The notes beneath the pieces are model-generated. The model worked only from the letters and a program-made list of their open reading frames with translations. It ran no database searches and had not been told where the DNA came from. Shown here one piece after another: positions 1 through 5,960 of a stretch of DNA of 6,323 nucleotides. Position numbers and translations under genes: made by a program. The stretch's first letter is position 1, and the number at the start of each line of letters is the position of its first letter. Source of the DNA: an uncultured Oscillospiraceae bacterium (GTDB taxonomy: Bacteria > Bacillota > Clostridia > Oscillospirales > Acutalibacteraceae); the NCBI GenBank assembly GCA_900552285.1, contig URYV01000094.1:1-6323 (forward strand). The letters are read 5' to 3'.

Positions 1-357
1 CTCGTCCGGGGCCGGAGTTTCGGGATCCGTCTTGCCCCAGCTGCTGGTCTTACCGTCCAGACGTGCGGCGGCGGCGGTATTGCGGTCGATCACGTCCTGA
101 ACGACGCTCTTCGGAAGCAGGCGCGTGGCCAGCCACTGATGGCGCATGGTTGCCAACGCAGTATTGATGTAGGTATCGCGCAGCTGCGCCACGAATGGGA
201 TCGTTGTGTAGGCAGCAAAGAAATACAGCCCCTCCAGACACAGGATCACCGTCAGAAAGATCGCCAGCTTTTTCAGCGGCTTTTTCTTTTTCGGCGCGCG
301 CGTTTTTGCAAGGCGGGCCGCGGAACGACGGCTGCCGAACAGTTTCATTTGACTCAT
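1..357 (-). CDS. Membrane-anchored phosphodiester glycosidase-like protein, N-terminal part only
   Basis: The reading frame is open from the ATG at 357 to the window edge, giving 119 codons with the rest lying outside. A GGGGAG ribosome site sits 10 bases before the ATG; a second in-frame ATG at 348 is less well placed. The start is very basic (KKKK at residues 23-26), followed by one hydrophobic helix at about 31-50, which fits a type II membrane anchor or uncleaved signal. After it comes a stretch ending in MRHQWLATRLLPKSVVQDVI (71-90). This resembles, from memory, the segment before the catalytic domain in clostridial phosphodiester glycosidase (NAGPA-like, PF09992) proteins, which are linked to exopolysaccharide or cell-surface glycans. 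The catalytic domain itself is not visible, so the name is an inference. Leucine is coded by CTG in 11 of 14 cases, unlike the genes to the right. Confidence 0.6.
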   Translation of the reverse strand, partial: MSQMKLFGSRRSAARLAKTRAPKKKKPLKKLAIFLTVILCLEGLYFFAAYTTIPFVAQLRDTYINTALATMRHQWLATRLLPKSVVQDVIDRNTAAAARLDGKTSSWGKTDPETPAPDE

Positions 358-397
358 TTTACAGTTTCTCCCCGATTTCAGGATAATCACTCTGCAC

Positions 398-426
398 ATT
401 CTAGCACAGAATCTGTCAGGAATCAA
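398..426 (-). promoter_or_regulatory. Sigma-A promoter of the 1-357 gene
   Basis: On the minus strand, TTGATT (421-426, 4 of 6 matches to TTGACA) lies exactly 17 bases before TAGAAT (398-403, 5 of 6 matches to TATAAT). A TGC triplet directly before the -10 box makes it an extended -10. Transcription would start near 391, giving a leader of about 34 bases that contains the GGGGAG ribosome site. Confidence 0.75.
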
Positions 427-506
427 ATCTTTCTGTGAAAACTTTAGGAAATATTCAGATTTCTGTCGCCTTTTCGAAAAAAACGGCCTGAAAAGCGGAA
501 GAACGC

Positions 507-540
507 AAAAAAAGAGCGGCCCGAATGGCCGCTCTTTTCA
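507..540 (-). terminator. Strong intrinsic terminator without a matching gene
   Basis: A perfect 12-bp stem (510-521 with 527-538) closes a five-base loop. On the minus strand it is followed by seven T residues (507-513); on the plus strand only four T follow. It therefore looks like the terminator of a minus-strand gene lying to the right. No such gene exists there: the next coding sequence runs on the plus strand and begins inside the hairpin. Its polarity and position are the main evidence for a breakpoint just to its right. Confidence 0.8.
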
Positions 541-1684
541 GAAATGCCGCGGGGCTTATAAGCGTGGCAAGCACGGTGCTTTATGCCGTATTTTATTTTC
601 TTGCGGTGAAAACCCATTTCGGCAAGACCTTTTTCACCCTGCTTATGATTTCAAATCTTGCGAATTTCACCGTCACCACCGCCAAATGCCTTGAGGGACA
701 GCTTTTCCCCGACTTCGCCCTTCAAACCTATCGCTGGACCTTTTCGCTCATGCTTGCGGCGGTGAGGCGGTTATCGCCGTTCCGATTTTTCTCTTTATCA
801 AAAAAATTTACAAGCCCGCCATGGAAATCGAACCCTCCGGCTTTGAATGGCACTATCTTTGGTTTATTCCCGCCACATTTTATGTGACATGGTATTTTGC
901 CCTTTACGGAAACATATCCCTTTCCAGTCTTGAAATTGCCTTAAGACCGAGAAACGCATTCTTTTCCCTTGCAATAAACGTGGGCGCCGTGCTCATTTAT
1001 TATGTGGTCACCCGCCTTATTCTCGAGCGCAATAAAACCGTCGAGCTGCAGGAGAAAAACCACCGTCTGTCCATGATGGCAATGCAGTATGAAAACCTCA
1101 CCGAAAAGGTCAACGAGGCGCGGCGAGCCAAGCACGACGTCAGGCATCATATATCAGTCATGCAGGAATATCTTGACAAGAAGGAATATTCCGCCCTTTC
1201 GGATTATCTTAAGCAATACCGAAAAAATCTTCCCGACGACTCGATGAAATTCTGCGGCAATTCGGCGGTCAACGCCCTTTTGATTTATTTTGCTCAGCAG
1301 GCGAAGGAGTCGGGCATAAGCTATAACGTGCGGGTCGAAATACCCGAGCAAGCGGGAATCGACGCCACCGATCTTTCGGTAATCTTCGGTAATCTTATCG
1401 AAAACGCCGTGGCGGCCTGCACCGCCGTTAAAGACGGCGAAAGGAGCATCATAATCCGCGGAAAAATCGACGGCGGCGCGCTATGCGTTACCGTTGACAA
1501 CACCTTTTCCGGCAAGCTCTCCTTTACAAAAGACGGCAGGCTCTGTTCCACAAAGCACGGCGGAACGGGGCTCGGCACCGAATCGGTCAAAAGCATTGCC
1601 GAAAAATACGGCGGATTGTGCCGATTTGAAACCGACGGCGGCAAATTCTGCGCCTCGGTGCTCTGCCCCATACCGAAAGCTTGA
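525..1684 (+). pseudogene. GHKL-type sensor histidine kinase, 5'-truncated and frameshifted
   Basis: Two overlapping frames together encode a membrane sensor kinase of the GHKL (VirS/AgrC-like) type. The first frame (from 525) gives hydrophobic helices ending in a segment around AKCLEGQLFP and RWTFSLMLAA. The sense then continues one base out of frame from about 764 (EAVIAVPIFLF), so a single base seems lost near 763. The second frame runs uninterrupted to the TGA at 1682-1684. Numbering from its ATG at 821, it has further helices at about 10-30 and 46-66, a coiled-coil-like stretch at 70-100, the phosphoacceptor motif KHDVRHH (His105 likely), the N-box NLIENAVAA (191-199) and the G-box GGTGLG (247-252). 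The ATG at 525 lies in the loop of a terminator and has no ribosome site, and an in-frame TGA stands at 489. Family members usually have about two more N-terminal helices. No response-regulator gene is visible. It is either a real pseudogene or an assembly artefact. Confidence 0.8.
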
Positions 1685-1699
1685 GGAGCATCTGCTTAA

Positions 1700-1747
1700 A
1701 AAAGAAAAACGCGTCTCTGTCCTTTCGGCAAAGAGACGCGCTTTTTT
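1700..1747. terminator. Bidirectional terminator between kinase and panE
   Basis: A 9-bp perfect stem (1710-1718 with 1732-1740) encloses a 13-base loop. It is flanked by an A-rich run on the left (1698-1709) and six T on the right (1742-1747), so it can stop transcripts arriving from either side. It serves the kinase (stop at 1684) on the plus strand and panE on the minus strand; the TAA of panE (1746-1748) overlaps the T run. Confidence 0.88.
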
Positions 1748-2765
1748 ATTTGTCAAGTCCTTCAAACAGCTTGACGTTTTCGTAACGGCTTGTATACTTT
1801 CCGTCCTCGATTCCGTGAATAATTTCGCAAACCTTGTCGTTATAGGGTGTTTTGACTCCGAATTTTCGTCCGTATTTGCTGACGACGCCGTTTATTGCGT
1901 CCACCTCGCATTTTCTGCCCTTTTCAAGGTCCTGAAGCATGCTGGCCTTAAGCAGGCGGTGCTTTTTTATGCAAATGGGTATCAGTATGTTTGAAATCTT
2001 TTTCTTTAAGCCGTTGCCCTTGAAATAGAGCAGCTTTACGATGTCCTTGCCCTGAACGGGCTCGATTTTTATGCCTGCGGCGGCCGTTACATCCACGACC
2101 TCCTTGATGATATATTGGCAGCAGGCTCTCGATTCCTTTTTTTCCGCCGCGTCGCCGAAGGTCCCGCCTATGACGGCGGACATTCCGCTGAAGGCCGAAT
2201 TTATAAGCAGCTTTGACCACCGCACGCCCATAAAATTATCCTCGATTTCCACCGGGCACATAAGCTCGAGGATTTTTTTGACCTCAAAAAGCTTGTCGTC
2301 CTTCTCCCCGTTCATTCGGCCCAGTCCGAAGGTCATGCTGTCGGGCTCGCTTGTCAGCTCGGAAACACCCTTTCCGTGAAGCGTCGCTCCCCACGCCACG
2401 GTACAGCCCATGGTTCGGTCCTCTCCCACAACCTCGGACACCGAAAGCTCGGGAAGGCCGTTTTGCAGCGTGCACACGATACAGTCGTCGGTCATGTTGC
2501 TCTGAAGCTTTTCGAGCACGGCTTTGTTGTCGAGCTGTTTTGTCATAAGAAAAATAAGCTCGTATTTTTCGGTCAGCTCATCGGGGGTGAGGGCGTGAAC
2601 CGGAACGGTCATGTCAACCGTACCGATAATGTGAGCGCCGTTTTTGTTCATGGCCTCAACGTGTTCCCTGTTTCGGGTGATAAGATCGACGGGATAACCC
2701 GCCTTTGAGAGGTATGCTCCGAGCACCGTACCGAGAGAACCCGCGCCGTAGATTGCCGTTTTCAT
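1746..2765 (-). CDS. panE: 2-dehydropantoate 2-reductase (ketopantoate reductase) family protein
   Basis: This 339-residue protein belongs to the ApbA/PanE family, which reduces ketopantoate to pantoate with NADPH in the cytoplasm for pantothenate and coenzyme A synthesis. The dinucleotide loop GAGSLG is at residues 7-12. TLQNG (99-103, Asn102) matches the conserved substrate-side Asn. VRWSKLLIN (181-189) supplies the catalytic lysine, Lys185. SMLQDLEKG (275-283) and EVDAING (287-293) match the C-terminal substrate-binding Ser and Glu. Length is slightly above the usual 300 or so. The start at 2765 is chosen for its AAGGAGG site 7 bases upstream; an in-frame extension of 17 codons to 2816 has no ribosome site. 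It ends at a shared terminator. No other pantothenate gene is near, and paralogues acting on other 2-keto acids are common, so the exact substrate is uncertain. Confidence 0.9.
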   Translation of the reverse strand: MKTAIYGAGSLGTVLGAYLSKAGYPVDLITRNREHVEAMNKNGAHIIGTVDMTVPVHALTPDELTEKYELIFLMTKQLDNKAVLEKLQSNMTDDCIVCTLQNGLPELSVSEVVGEDRTMGCTVAWGATLHGKGVSELTSEPDSMTFGLGRMNGEKDDKLFEVKKILELMCPVEIEDNFMGVRWSKLLINSAFSGMSAVIGGTFGDAAEKKESRACCQYIIKEVVDVTAAAGIKIEPVQGKDIVKLLYFKGNGLKKKISNILIPICIKKHRLLKASMLQDLEKGRKCEVDAINGVVSKYGRKFGVKTPYNDKVCEIIHGIEDGKYTSRYENVKLFEGLDK

Positions 2766-2797
2766 AAAAATTCCTCCTTGAAAGCCCATGGCTTTTG

Positions 2798-2826
2798 ATT
2801 TAAATCGGTTTGTCACGCATTGTCAC
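2798..2826 (-). promoter_or_regulatory. Candidate panE promoter with tandem 10-base repeat
   Basis: On the minus strand, GTGACA (2821-2826, 5 of 6) lies 17 bases before TTAAAT (2798-2803, 4 of 6), predicting a start near 2791 and a leader of about 26 bases. A tandem near-perfect 10-base direct repeat (TTGTCACGCA then TTGTCACGCT on the plus strand, 2810-2829) covers the -35 box and the upstream part of the spacer. The -10 box is weak, so this is only a candidate. Confidence 0.4.
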
Positions 2827-2853
2827 GCTCACAAATGAGCTGTCGGCCGCAAT

Positions 2854-3384
2854 TTACAACGAATCTTCGACATTGCGAATTTTTCTTTTCAGGATAGTGC
2901 AGCCGACGACCGAGCCGACAAAGAAAATCGGCGAAATTCTGACATACAGATATTCAAATGCGTGGAAAAAAGTCCCTGCCACCAACATTTCCGGATCGTT
3001 GAAGTCCCATTTTAGATAGGGACTTTGGAGCAAAGCCAGCAGCAAAAAAAGCAAAATTATAACCGCGGCAAAGCAAATAAGCAACCGATAGAGCAGCCTG
3101 AGCCTTGAAATCTTGGCCTTTGCAAGCTGCAGATTGATGATTTCAAGCCTTTCCGAAATTGCGCTTAAAGGGTCGGCGGGCGTTTGTTCGACCGTATCTC
3201 CGAGCAGCACGGCGACAGGCACATCCAGCGCCCTTGACAACGAAATCAGCATATCGGCGTCGGGCACCGACAGTCCCTGTTCCCACTTGGAAACGGTCTG
3301 TCTCACGACATTGAGTTTAACCGCCAGCTCCTGCTGTGACAGTCCTTTTGATTTTCTGAAAGATTTGATGTTTTGATTAAGCAT
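2854..3384 (-). CDS. XRE-family helix-turn-helix protein with two membrane helices
   Basis: This 176-residue protein has an N-terminal Cro/C1-type DNA-binding domain (about 1-62), with the helix-turn-helix at SQQELAVKLNVVRQTVSKWEQG (16-37) and the usual LSRALDVPVAVLLG ending. A likely helical linker (72-96) follows. A strong membrane helix lies at about 101-119, and a second at about 150-165 leads to a short basic tail. This architecture, a cytoplasmic repressor head tethered to the membrane, is common in Firmicutes; the regulated genes are unknown, often neighbours or itself. The start at 3384 follows a GGAGGT site 8 bases upstream; the ATG at 3402 lies before that site and is rejected. It is 88 bases upstream of panE and transcribed the same way, with no terminator visible between, so some read-through is possible. 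Confidence 0.88.
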   Translation of the reverse strand: MLNQNIKSFRKSKGLSQQELAVKLNVVRQTVSKWEQGLSVPDADMLISLSRALDVPVAVLLGDTVEQTPADPLSAISERLEIINLQLAKAKISRLRLLYRLLICFAAVIILLFLLLALLQSPYLKWDFNDPEMLVAGTFFHAFEYLYVRISPIFFVGSVVGCTILKRKIRNVEDSL

Positions 3385-3415
3385 TGTGGGCAACCTCCGC
3401 ATTATTGATGCTTAG

Positions 3416-3450
3416 ATTTTACGGGAAATTTGCCGTTGCCGCAAGCAACG
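3416..3450 (-). promoter_or_regulatory. Candidate promoter and operator dyad of the XRE gene
   Basis: On the minus strand TTGCGG (3439-3444, 3 of 6) stands 17 bases before TAAAAT (3416-3421, 5 of 6), giving a leader of about 25 bases. A perfect 6-bp dyad, CGTTGC then five bases then GCAACG (3434-3450), covers the -35 box. Dyads of this size are typical binding sites for dimeric XRE repressors, so autoregulation is a reasonable inference. The -35 match is poor, which keeps confidence low. Confidence 0.4.
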
Positions 3451-3517
3451 CATTTTAACATTCCGATTAAACGGAGATTTTTGGCCTTAAGGCCGATTTT
3501 GCCCCCGCAAACGCGAT

Positions 3518-4429
3518 TTAAAGCTCTTTAAATTTGCCCTTTCTGCAGCGCACGCTTTTAAACCCGTCGTGTTTGATTGCCAAAATTTCATCCATTTCTT
3601 TTGCGGCCGAAAGGTATTTTCCGCCGGTATGATGAACGATTATGTAGTCGGCGGATTTTATTTTTCCCGCGGCGGCTTTGCAAAAGCTCCGCATGGGCGC
3701 GCAAAGCGAGAAAACCCATATAGGCGTGCATATAACCGCTTTTTTGTATTTTTCAAAATCTATTTTCGGCGGATTTATGGGCATATCCCACCTGTGCATT
3801 CCGTAACGTCCGCACCACCAAAAGCCGGCCGTACCGTCGGTTTTTTCGGCGGATTTTACTTCATATATGTCGGCGCAAAGCCTGTCGGCCGTTTCATACG
3901 CCAGCTTTTTCACATATCCCATTCGGGAGAAATAAACAACAAGCGTGTCCTCTCCCGTTCCGACATTTTTATAATCCTCTTCATTTACACAAAATGTCTC
4001 CTGCTTTAAAAACACAAGCGCCGCATATCCTGTCGCCGCCTGTAAAAAGCCGAAAACGAAATATATCGTCGACATAAAATTAAGAGGAAACATATAAAAC
4101 TGAATACAAATCCAAAGCATAAGCGTGACGCCGAAAATCCCGCCGAGAATTACGCCGAGCTTTTTCTTTTTAAACAGCAGCACCGCCGCCGTGAGATTGG
4201 TCAGTCCGTTGACAATAAGCAGGGCAATCCCCGAAAAAACGAAGTCGTTGAAAAGCACATCGGCAAAGGGCAGCACCTTAAAAAAGGGCAGCATGGCGTC
4301 CATTCCCATAAGCTTTCCGCTTGGGTCGGCAAGCATCATGACCGAGCCACCCACCGCGCCCGTTCCTATAAACAGCATCCAAAAAATCAAGGCTTTCCGC
4401 GCGGCATTATATCTCGATTTTTCTTTCAT
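3518..4429 (-). CDS. Four-helix membrane protein with C-terminal flavodoxin-like domain
   Basis: The 303-residue product has two parts. Residues 13-141 hold four hydrophobic helices (about 13-33, 62-86, 92-112, 118-141) of no family I recognise, with a KKKK loop at 87-90. Residues 161-303 form a flavodoxin-like domain: beta strand DTLVVYFS (161-168), phosphate-loop region SRMGYVKK (168-175), a conserved-looking GFWWCGRYGMHRWDMP block (202-217), and TPIWVFSLCAPMRSF (235-249) as the loop before the isoalloxazine site. The classic S/T-x-T-G-x-T loop is not intact, so FMN binding is likely but unproven. The domain should face the cytoplasm, suggesting flavin-linked electron transfer at the membrane. 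ATG 4429 is preferred, with GGGGTGA just upstream; a GTG at 4447 would add six residues. It has its own promoter. Confidence 0.8.
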   Translation of the reverse strand: MKEKSRYNAARKALIFWMLFIGTGAVGGSVMMLADPSGKLMGMDAMLPFFKVLPFADVLFNDFVFSGIALLIVNGLTNLTAAVLLFKKKKLGVILGGIFGVTLMLWICIQFYMFPLNFMSTIYFVFGFLQAATGYAALVFLKQETFCVNEEDYKNVGTGEDTLVVYFSRMGYVKKLAYETADRLCADIYEVKSAEKTDGTAGFWWCGRYGMHRWDMPINPPKIDFEKYKKAVICTPIWVFSLCAPMRSFCKAAAGKIKSADYIIVHHTGGKYLSAAKEMDEILAIKHDGFKSVRCRKGKFKEL

Positions 4430-4481
4430 ACCGTCACCCCAAAGCACTTAATGCGTCGATTTTTTGCTATATACCGCTTTC

Positions 4482-4510
4482 ATTATACCACACCTTTTGC
4501 GTCCTTACAA
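4482..4510 (-). promoter_or_regulatory. Strong sigma-A promoter of the flavodoxin-like gene
   Basis: On the minus strand a perfect TATAAT (4482-4487) preceded by TGG (extended -10) stands 17 bases after TTGTAA (4505-4510, 4 of 6). Transcription would begin near 4475, leaving a leader of about 46 bases before the ATG at 4429. It lies just downstream of the terminator of the preceding gene, so the flavodoxin-like gene is an independent unit. Confidence 0.8.
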
Positions 4511-4525
4511 CCTTGCCATTTAAAC

Positions 4526-4556
4526 CGAAAAATCCCCCGAAAACATCGGAGGATTT
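4526..4556 (-). terminator. Intrinsic terminator of the Sel1-like gene
   Basis: On the minus strand an 11-bp stem (4546-4556 with 4530-4540, one T-G wobble) closes a five-base loop and is followed by a run of T (4528-4532, overlapping the stem foot). It lies 68 bases after the stop of the Sel1-like gene. The mismatch would be C-A on the plus strand, so the hairpin is better on the minus strand, as expected. Confidence 0.78.
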
Positions 4557-4623
4557 AAGAACGAAAGAGATTTTTGCAGACAGGATGTTCCTGCGGCGAC
4601 AGCATTTCGCACGACTAAACAAT

Positions 4624-5337
4624 TTATGACGGCATAATTTTGCCCGAGCGCTTTTGCTTGGCAGAAAAATCGGCTTCCTCGTCATCTGCGGCAACGGCGT
4701 CATCAAACTTATCTCTTACCATATCATATTGCATGTCATTTAAAAGCTCTTCGACAGCCGCAAGGCAGCCGCCGTAATAATCCATACCGGCCGCAAGAGC
4801 GGTTTTATATCCGATTTCGGCAAGTTTTAAAAACTGATATGACACCGAAAGATTGGTTGCCATATTGCCCTTCAACGACATTTCCCGTCCGAGAGCAAAG
4901 CAAAGGCTTGGGTATCCCTTAAGACTGTCGCACTCGATAACATTGTCCGGGTCGCACTGTCCGTCAATAAGCAAAGCGGCCGCCATACGGTAATAATAAA
5001 GGGACAGCTCGGTGTCTATCACACCCCATTTATCGCTGCCGTATATATCGCCCAGCTTGTAGGCGCCGTCGACATTATCGATAGCAGCCGCAATTTTGAA
5101 ATATCCCATTGCAATCGACAAATTCGGCTCGGTTGCACGGCCGTATAAATAAACATATCCGAGATTGGCAATGGCCTGATCGTCACCCATGGCCGCGGCA
5201 AGGCGATAATATTCGGTTGCAGTTTTGTAATCCCCCTTCGCATATAAAGCAGCACCCTTGTTCAGCAGAAAAACCGCGTCCCGCGCCGAAATAGCCTTTT
5301 CGTCGGCAGGTGTCAGCACAATTTTGTTTTCACTCAT
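4624..5337 (-). CDS. Sel1/TPR-like repeat protein
   Basis: The 237-residue protein contains Sel1-type helical repeats: KGDYKTATEYYRLAAAMGDD (34-53), followed by AIANLGYVYLYG (55-66), SIAMGYFKIAAAIDN (74-88) with AYKLGDIYG (92-100), and ELSLYYYRMAA (110-120). A more diverged helical part reaches about 213, with FLKLAEIGYKTALAAGMDYY (169-188) as a likely further repeat. It ends in an acidic stretch (DDEEAD, 218-223) and a basic tail. No signal peptide or membrane helix is seen, so it is probably cytoplasmic; such repeats mediate protein-protein contacts and the partner is unknown. The start at 5337 follows a near-perfect AGGAGGTG site. A possible weak promoter is TTGTCA at 5420-5425 with TTTATT at 5397-5402, 17 bases apart. 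It has its own terminator. Confidence 0.85.
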   Translation of the reverse strand: MSENKIVLTPADEKAISARDAVFLLNKGAALYAKGDYKTATEYYRLAAAMGDDQAIANLGYVYLYGRATEPNLSIAMGYFKIAAAIDNVDGAYKLGDIYGSDKWGVIDTELSLYYYRMAAALLIDGQCDPDNVIECDSLKGYPSLCFALGREMSLKGNMATNLSVSYQFLKLAEIGYKTALAAGMDYYGGCLAAVEELLNDMQYDMVRDKFDDAVAADDEEADFSAKQKRSGKIMPS

Positions 5338-5847
5338 AAAAACACCTCCTTTTGTTATAGTAACATAAACAAAATACCTTTAATGGGATTTAGATGAATA
5401 AAACGCAATGGTACATCTCTGACAAAATATATCATATAAAGAAATCAAAGTCAAATATTTGAAAAATAAAAATCCGTAAAAATGCCGTGGGTCATCTTAT
5501 AACATAAACAGAACAAAAATATATCCGCTATTTGCTTTTGCATTCTCATGGAACTGTAGCAAATCACATAAAATCAAAGCTACAACATAATGAAAAACAG
5601 ACAAGTTGAAAAATTGCATTTTCGGTCGCCGGGAATACCGCACACGACTTAACATATTACCTTTTACACTTTAAAAATCCATTACAAACAGTTTTGATTC
5701 GGTACTAAAAAAGAACAAGGTGTAAAACTTGCATTATAATTCGTGCCGTAGGCACACCTAACTTATTACCTATTTTTACTTATTACTTCCCAAAAATCCC
5801 GTATAAAACTTTATTTAAAGTAGGAGTGAAAAGGTAAAAATATAAGT
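5338..5847. other. AT-rich non-coding region between Sel1-like gene and RNA cluster
   Basis: About 510 bases without any credible gene on either strand. It should contain the leader and promoter of the Sel1-like gene at its left end. Its right two-thirds holds a degenerate two-copy repeat (annotated separately). A short hairpin, GTGCC-GTA-GGCAC at 5743-5755, lies in the second copy. It is visibly more AT-rich than the surrounding genes. Confidence 0.7.
5599..5809. repeat. Degenerate direct repeat, two copies about 114 bases apart
   Basis: Copy 1 is 5599-5689 and copy 2 is 5713-5809. Three blocks recur in the same order. Block A, ACAAG...AAAA.TTGCATT, is at 5599-5620 and 5713-5735. Block B, GCACAC followed by TTAAC-type and TATTACC sequence and a T-rich ACTT end, is at 5640-5671 and 5751-5781. 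Block C, AAAAATCC followed by A-rich sequence, is at 5672-5689 and 5791-5809. Spacers between blocks differ in length. A weaker trace lies near 5480-5515 (TGCCGTGGG...TTATAACATA). The copies are too diverged for a recent duplication and do not encode protein. The layout suggests a dispersed intergenic element of this lineage, which is an inference. Confidence 0.55.
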
Positions 5848-5881
5848 AAAAATCCCGCCCACAAAAGTGAACGAGATTTTT
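5842..5881 (-). terminator. Terminator of the tRNA/5S cluster
   Basis: On the minus strand a 15-bp stem (5867-5881 with 5848-5862, including three T-G wobbles) closes a TTTT loop. The descending arm ends in five T (5848-5852). The first stem base is the final A of the tRNA-Asn CCA end (5881), so the hairpin directly abuts the mature tRNA. It ends the Lys-Glu-5S-Asn transcript. Confidence 0.88.
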
Positions 5882-5956
5882 GGCGCCTCAAGTAGGACTC
5901 GAACCTACGACACCGCGGTTAACAGCCGCGTGCTCTACCGACTGAGCTAAGGAGGC
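5881..5956 (-). tRNA. tRNA-Asn (anticodon GTT) with a mismatched acceptor stem
   Basis: The gene reads 76 bases including an encoded CCA (5881-5883). D stem GCTC/GAGC, anticodon stem CGCGG/CCGCG with loop CTGTTAA (anticodon GTT, Asn), and T stem GTAGG/CCTAC with loop TTCGAGT are all intact. The acceptor arms are GCCTCCT (1-7) and TTGAGGC (66-72). The outer five pairs form, but 6-67 is C against T and 7-66 is T against T, so the bottom two pairs are lost. It is the last gene of the cluster, 29 bases after 5S rRNA. It supplies the tRNA for AAC and AAT codons if functional. Confidence 0.93.
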
Positions 5957-5960
5957 ATGT

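Noticed and set aside
139..438. A 99-codon plus-strand open frame
   Set aside because: It is antisense to the 1-357 gene and its promoter, with no ribosome site and no recognisable protein character.
1494..1994. A 166-codon plus-strand open frame
   Set aside because: It runs in another frame through the kinase end, a strong terminator and antisense to panE; the overlapping proteins are well supported.
3385..3402. Upstream ATG at 3402 as start of the XRE gene
   Set aside because: The GGAGGT ribosome site lies between it and the ATG at 3384, and the extra six residues do not belong to the helix-turn-helix fold.
3483..3494. Perfect palindrome GGCCTTAAGGCC as terminator of the flavodoxin-like gene
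   Set aside because: On the minus strand it is followed by A residues and the hairpin stem would be only four pairs; not a convincing terminator.
5735..5740. Perfect TATAAT as a promoter in the AT-rich region
   Set aside because: The box is palindromic in context and AT-rich, no -35 box with suitable spacing exists on either strand, and no gene follows on the plus strand.
5470..5860. CRISPR-like array
   Set aside because: The repeated blocks are diverged, variably spaced and only two or three in number, with no cas genes; not CRISPR.
5881..5908. Attachment site of an integrative element at the tRNA-Asn 3' end
   Set aside because: No second copy of the tRNA 3' sequence was seen in the window and no integrase gene is present.
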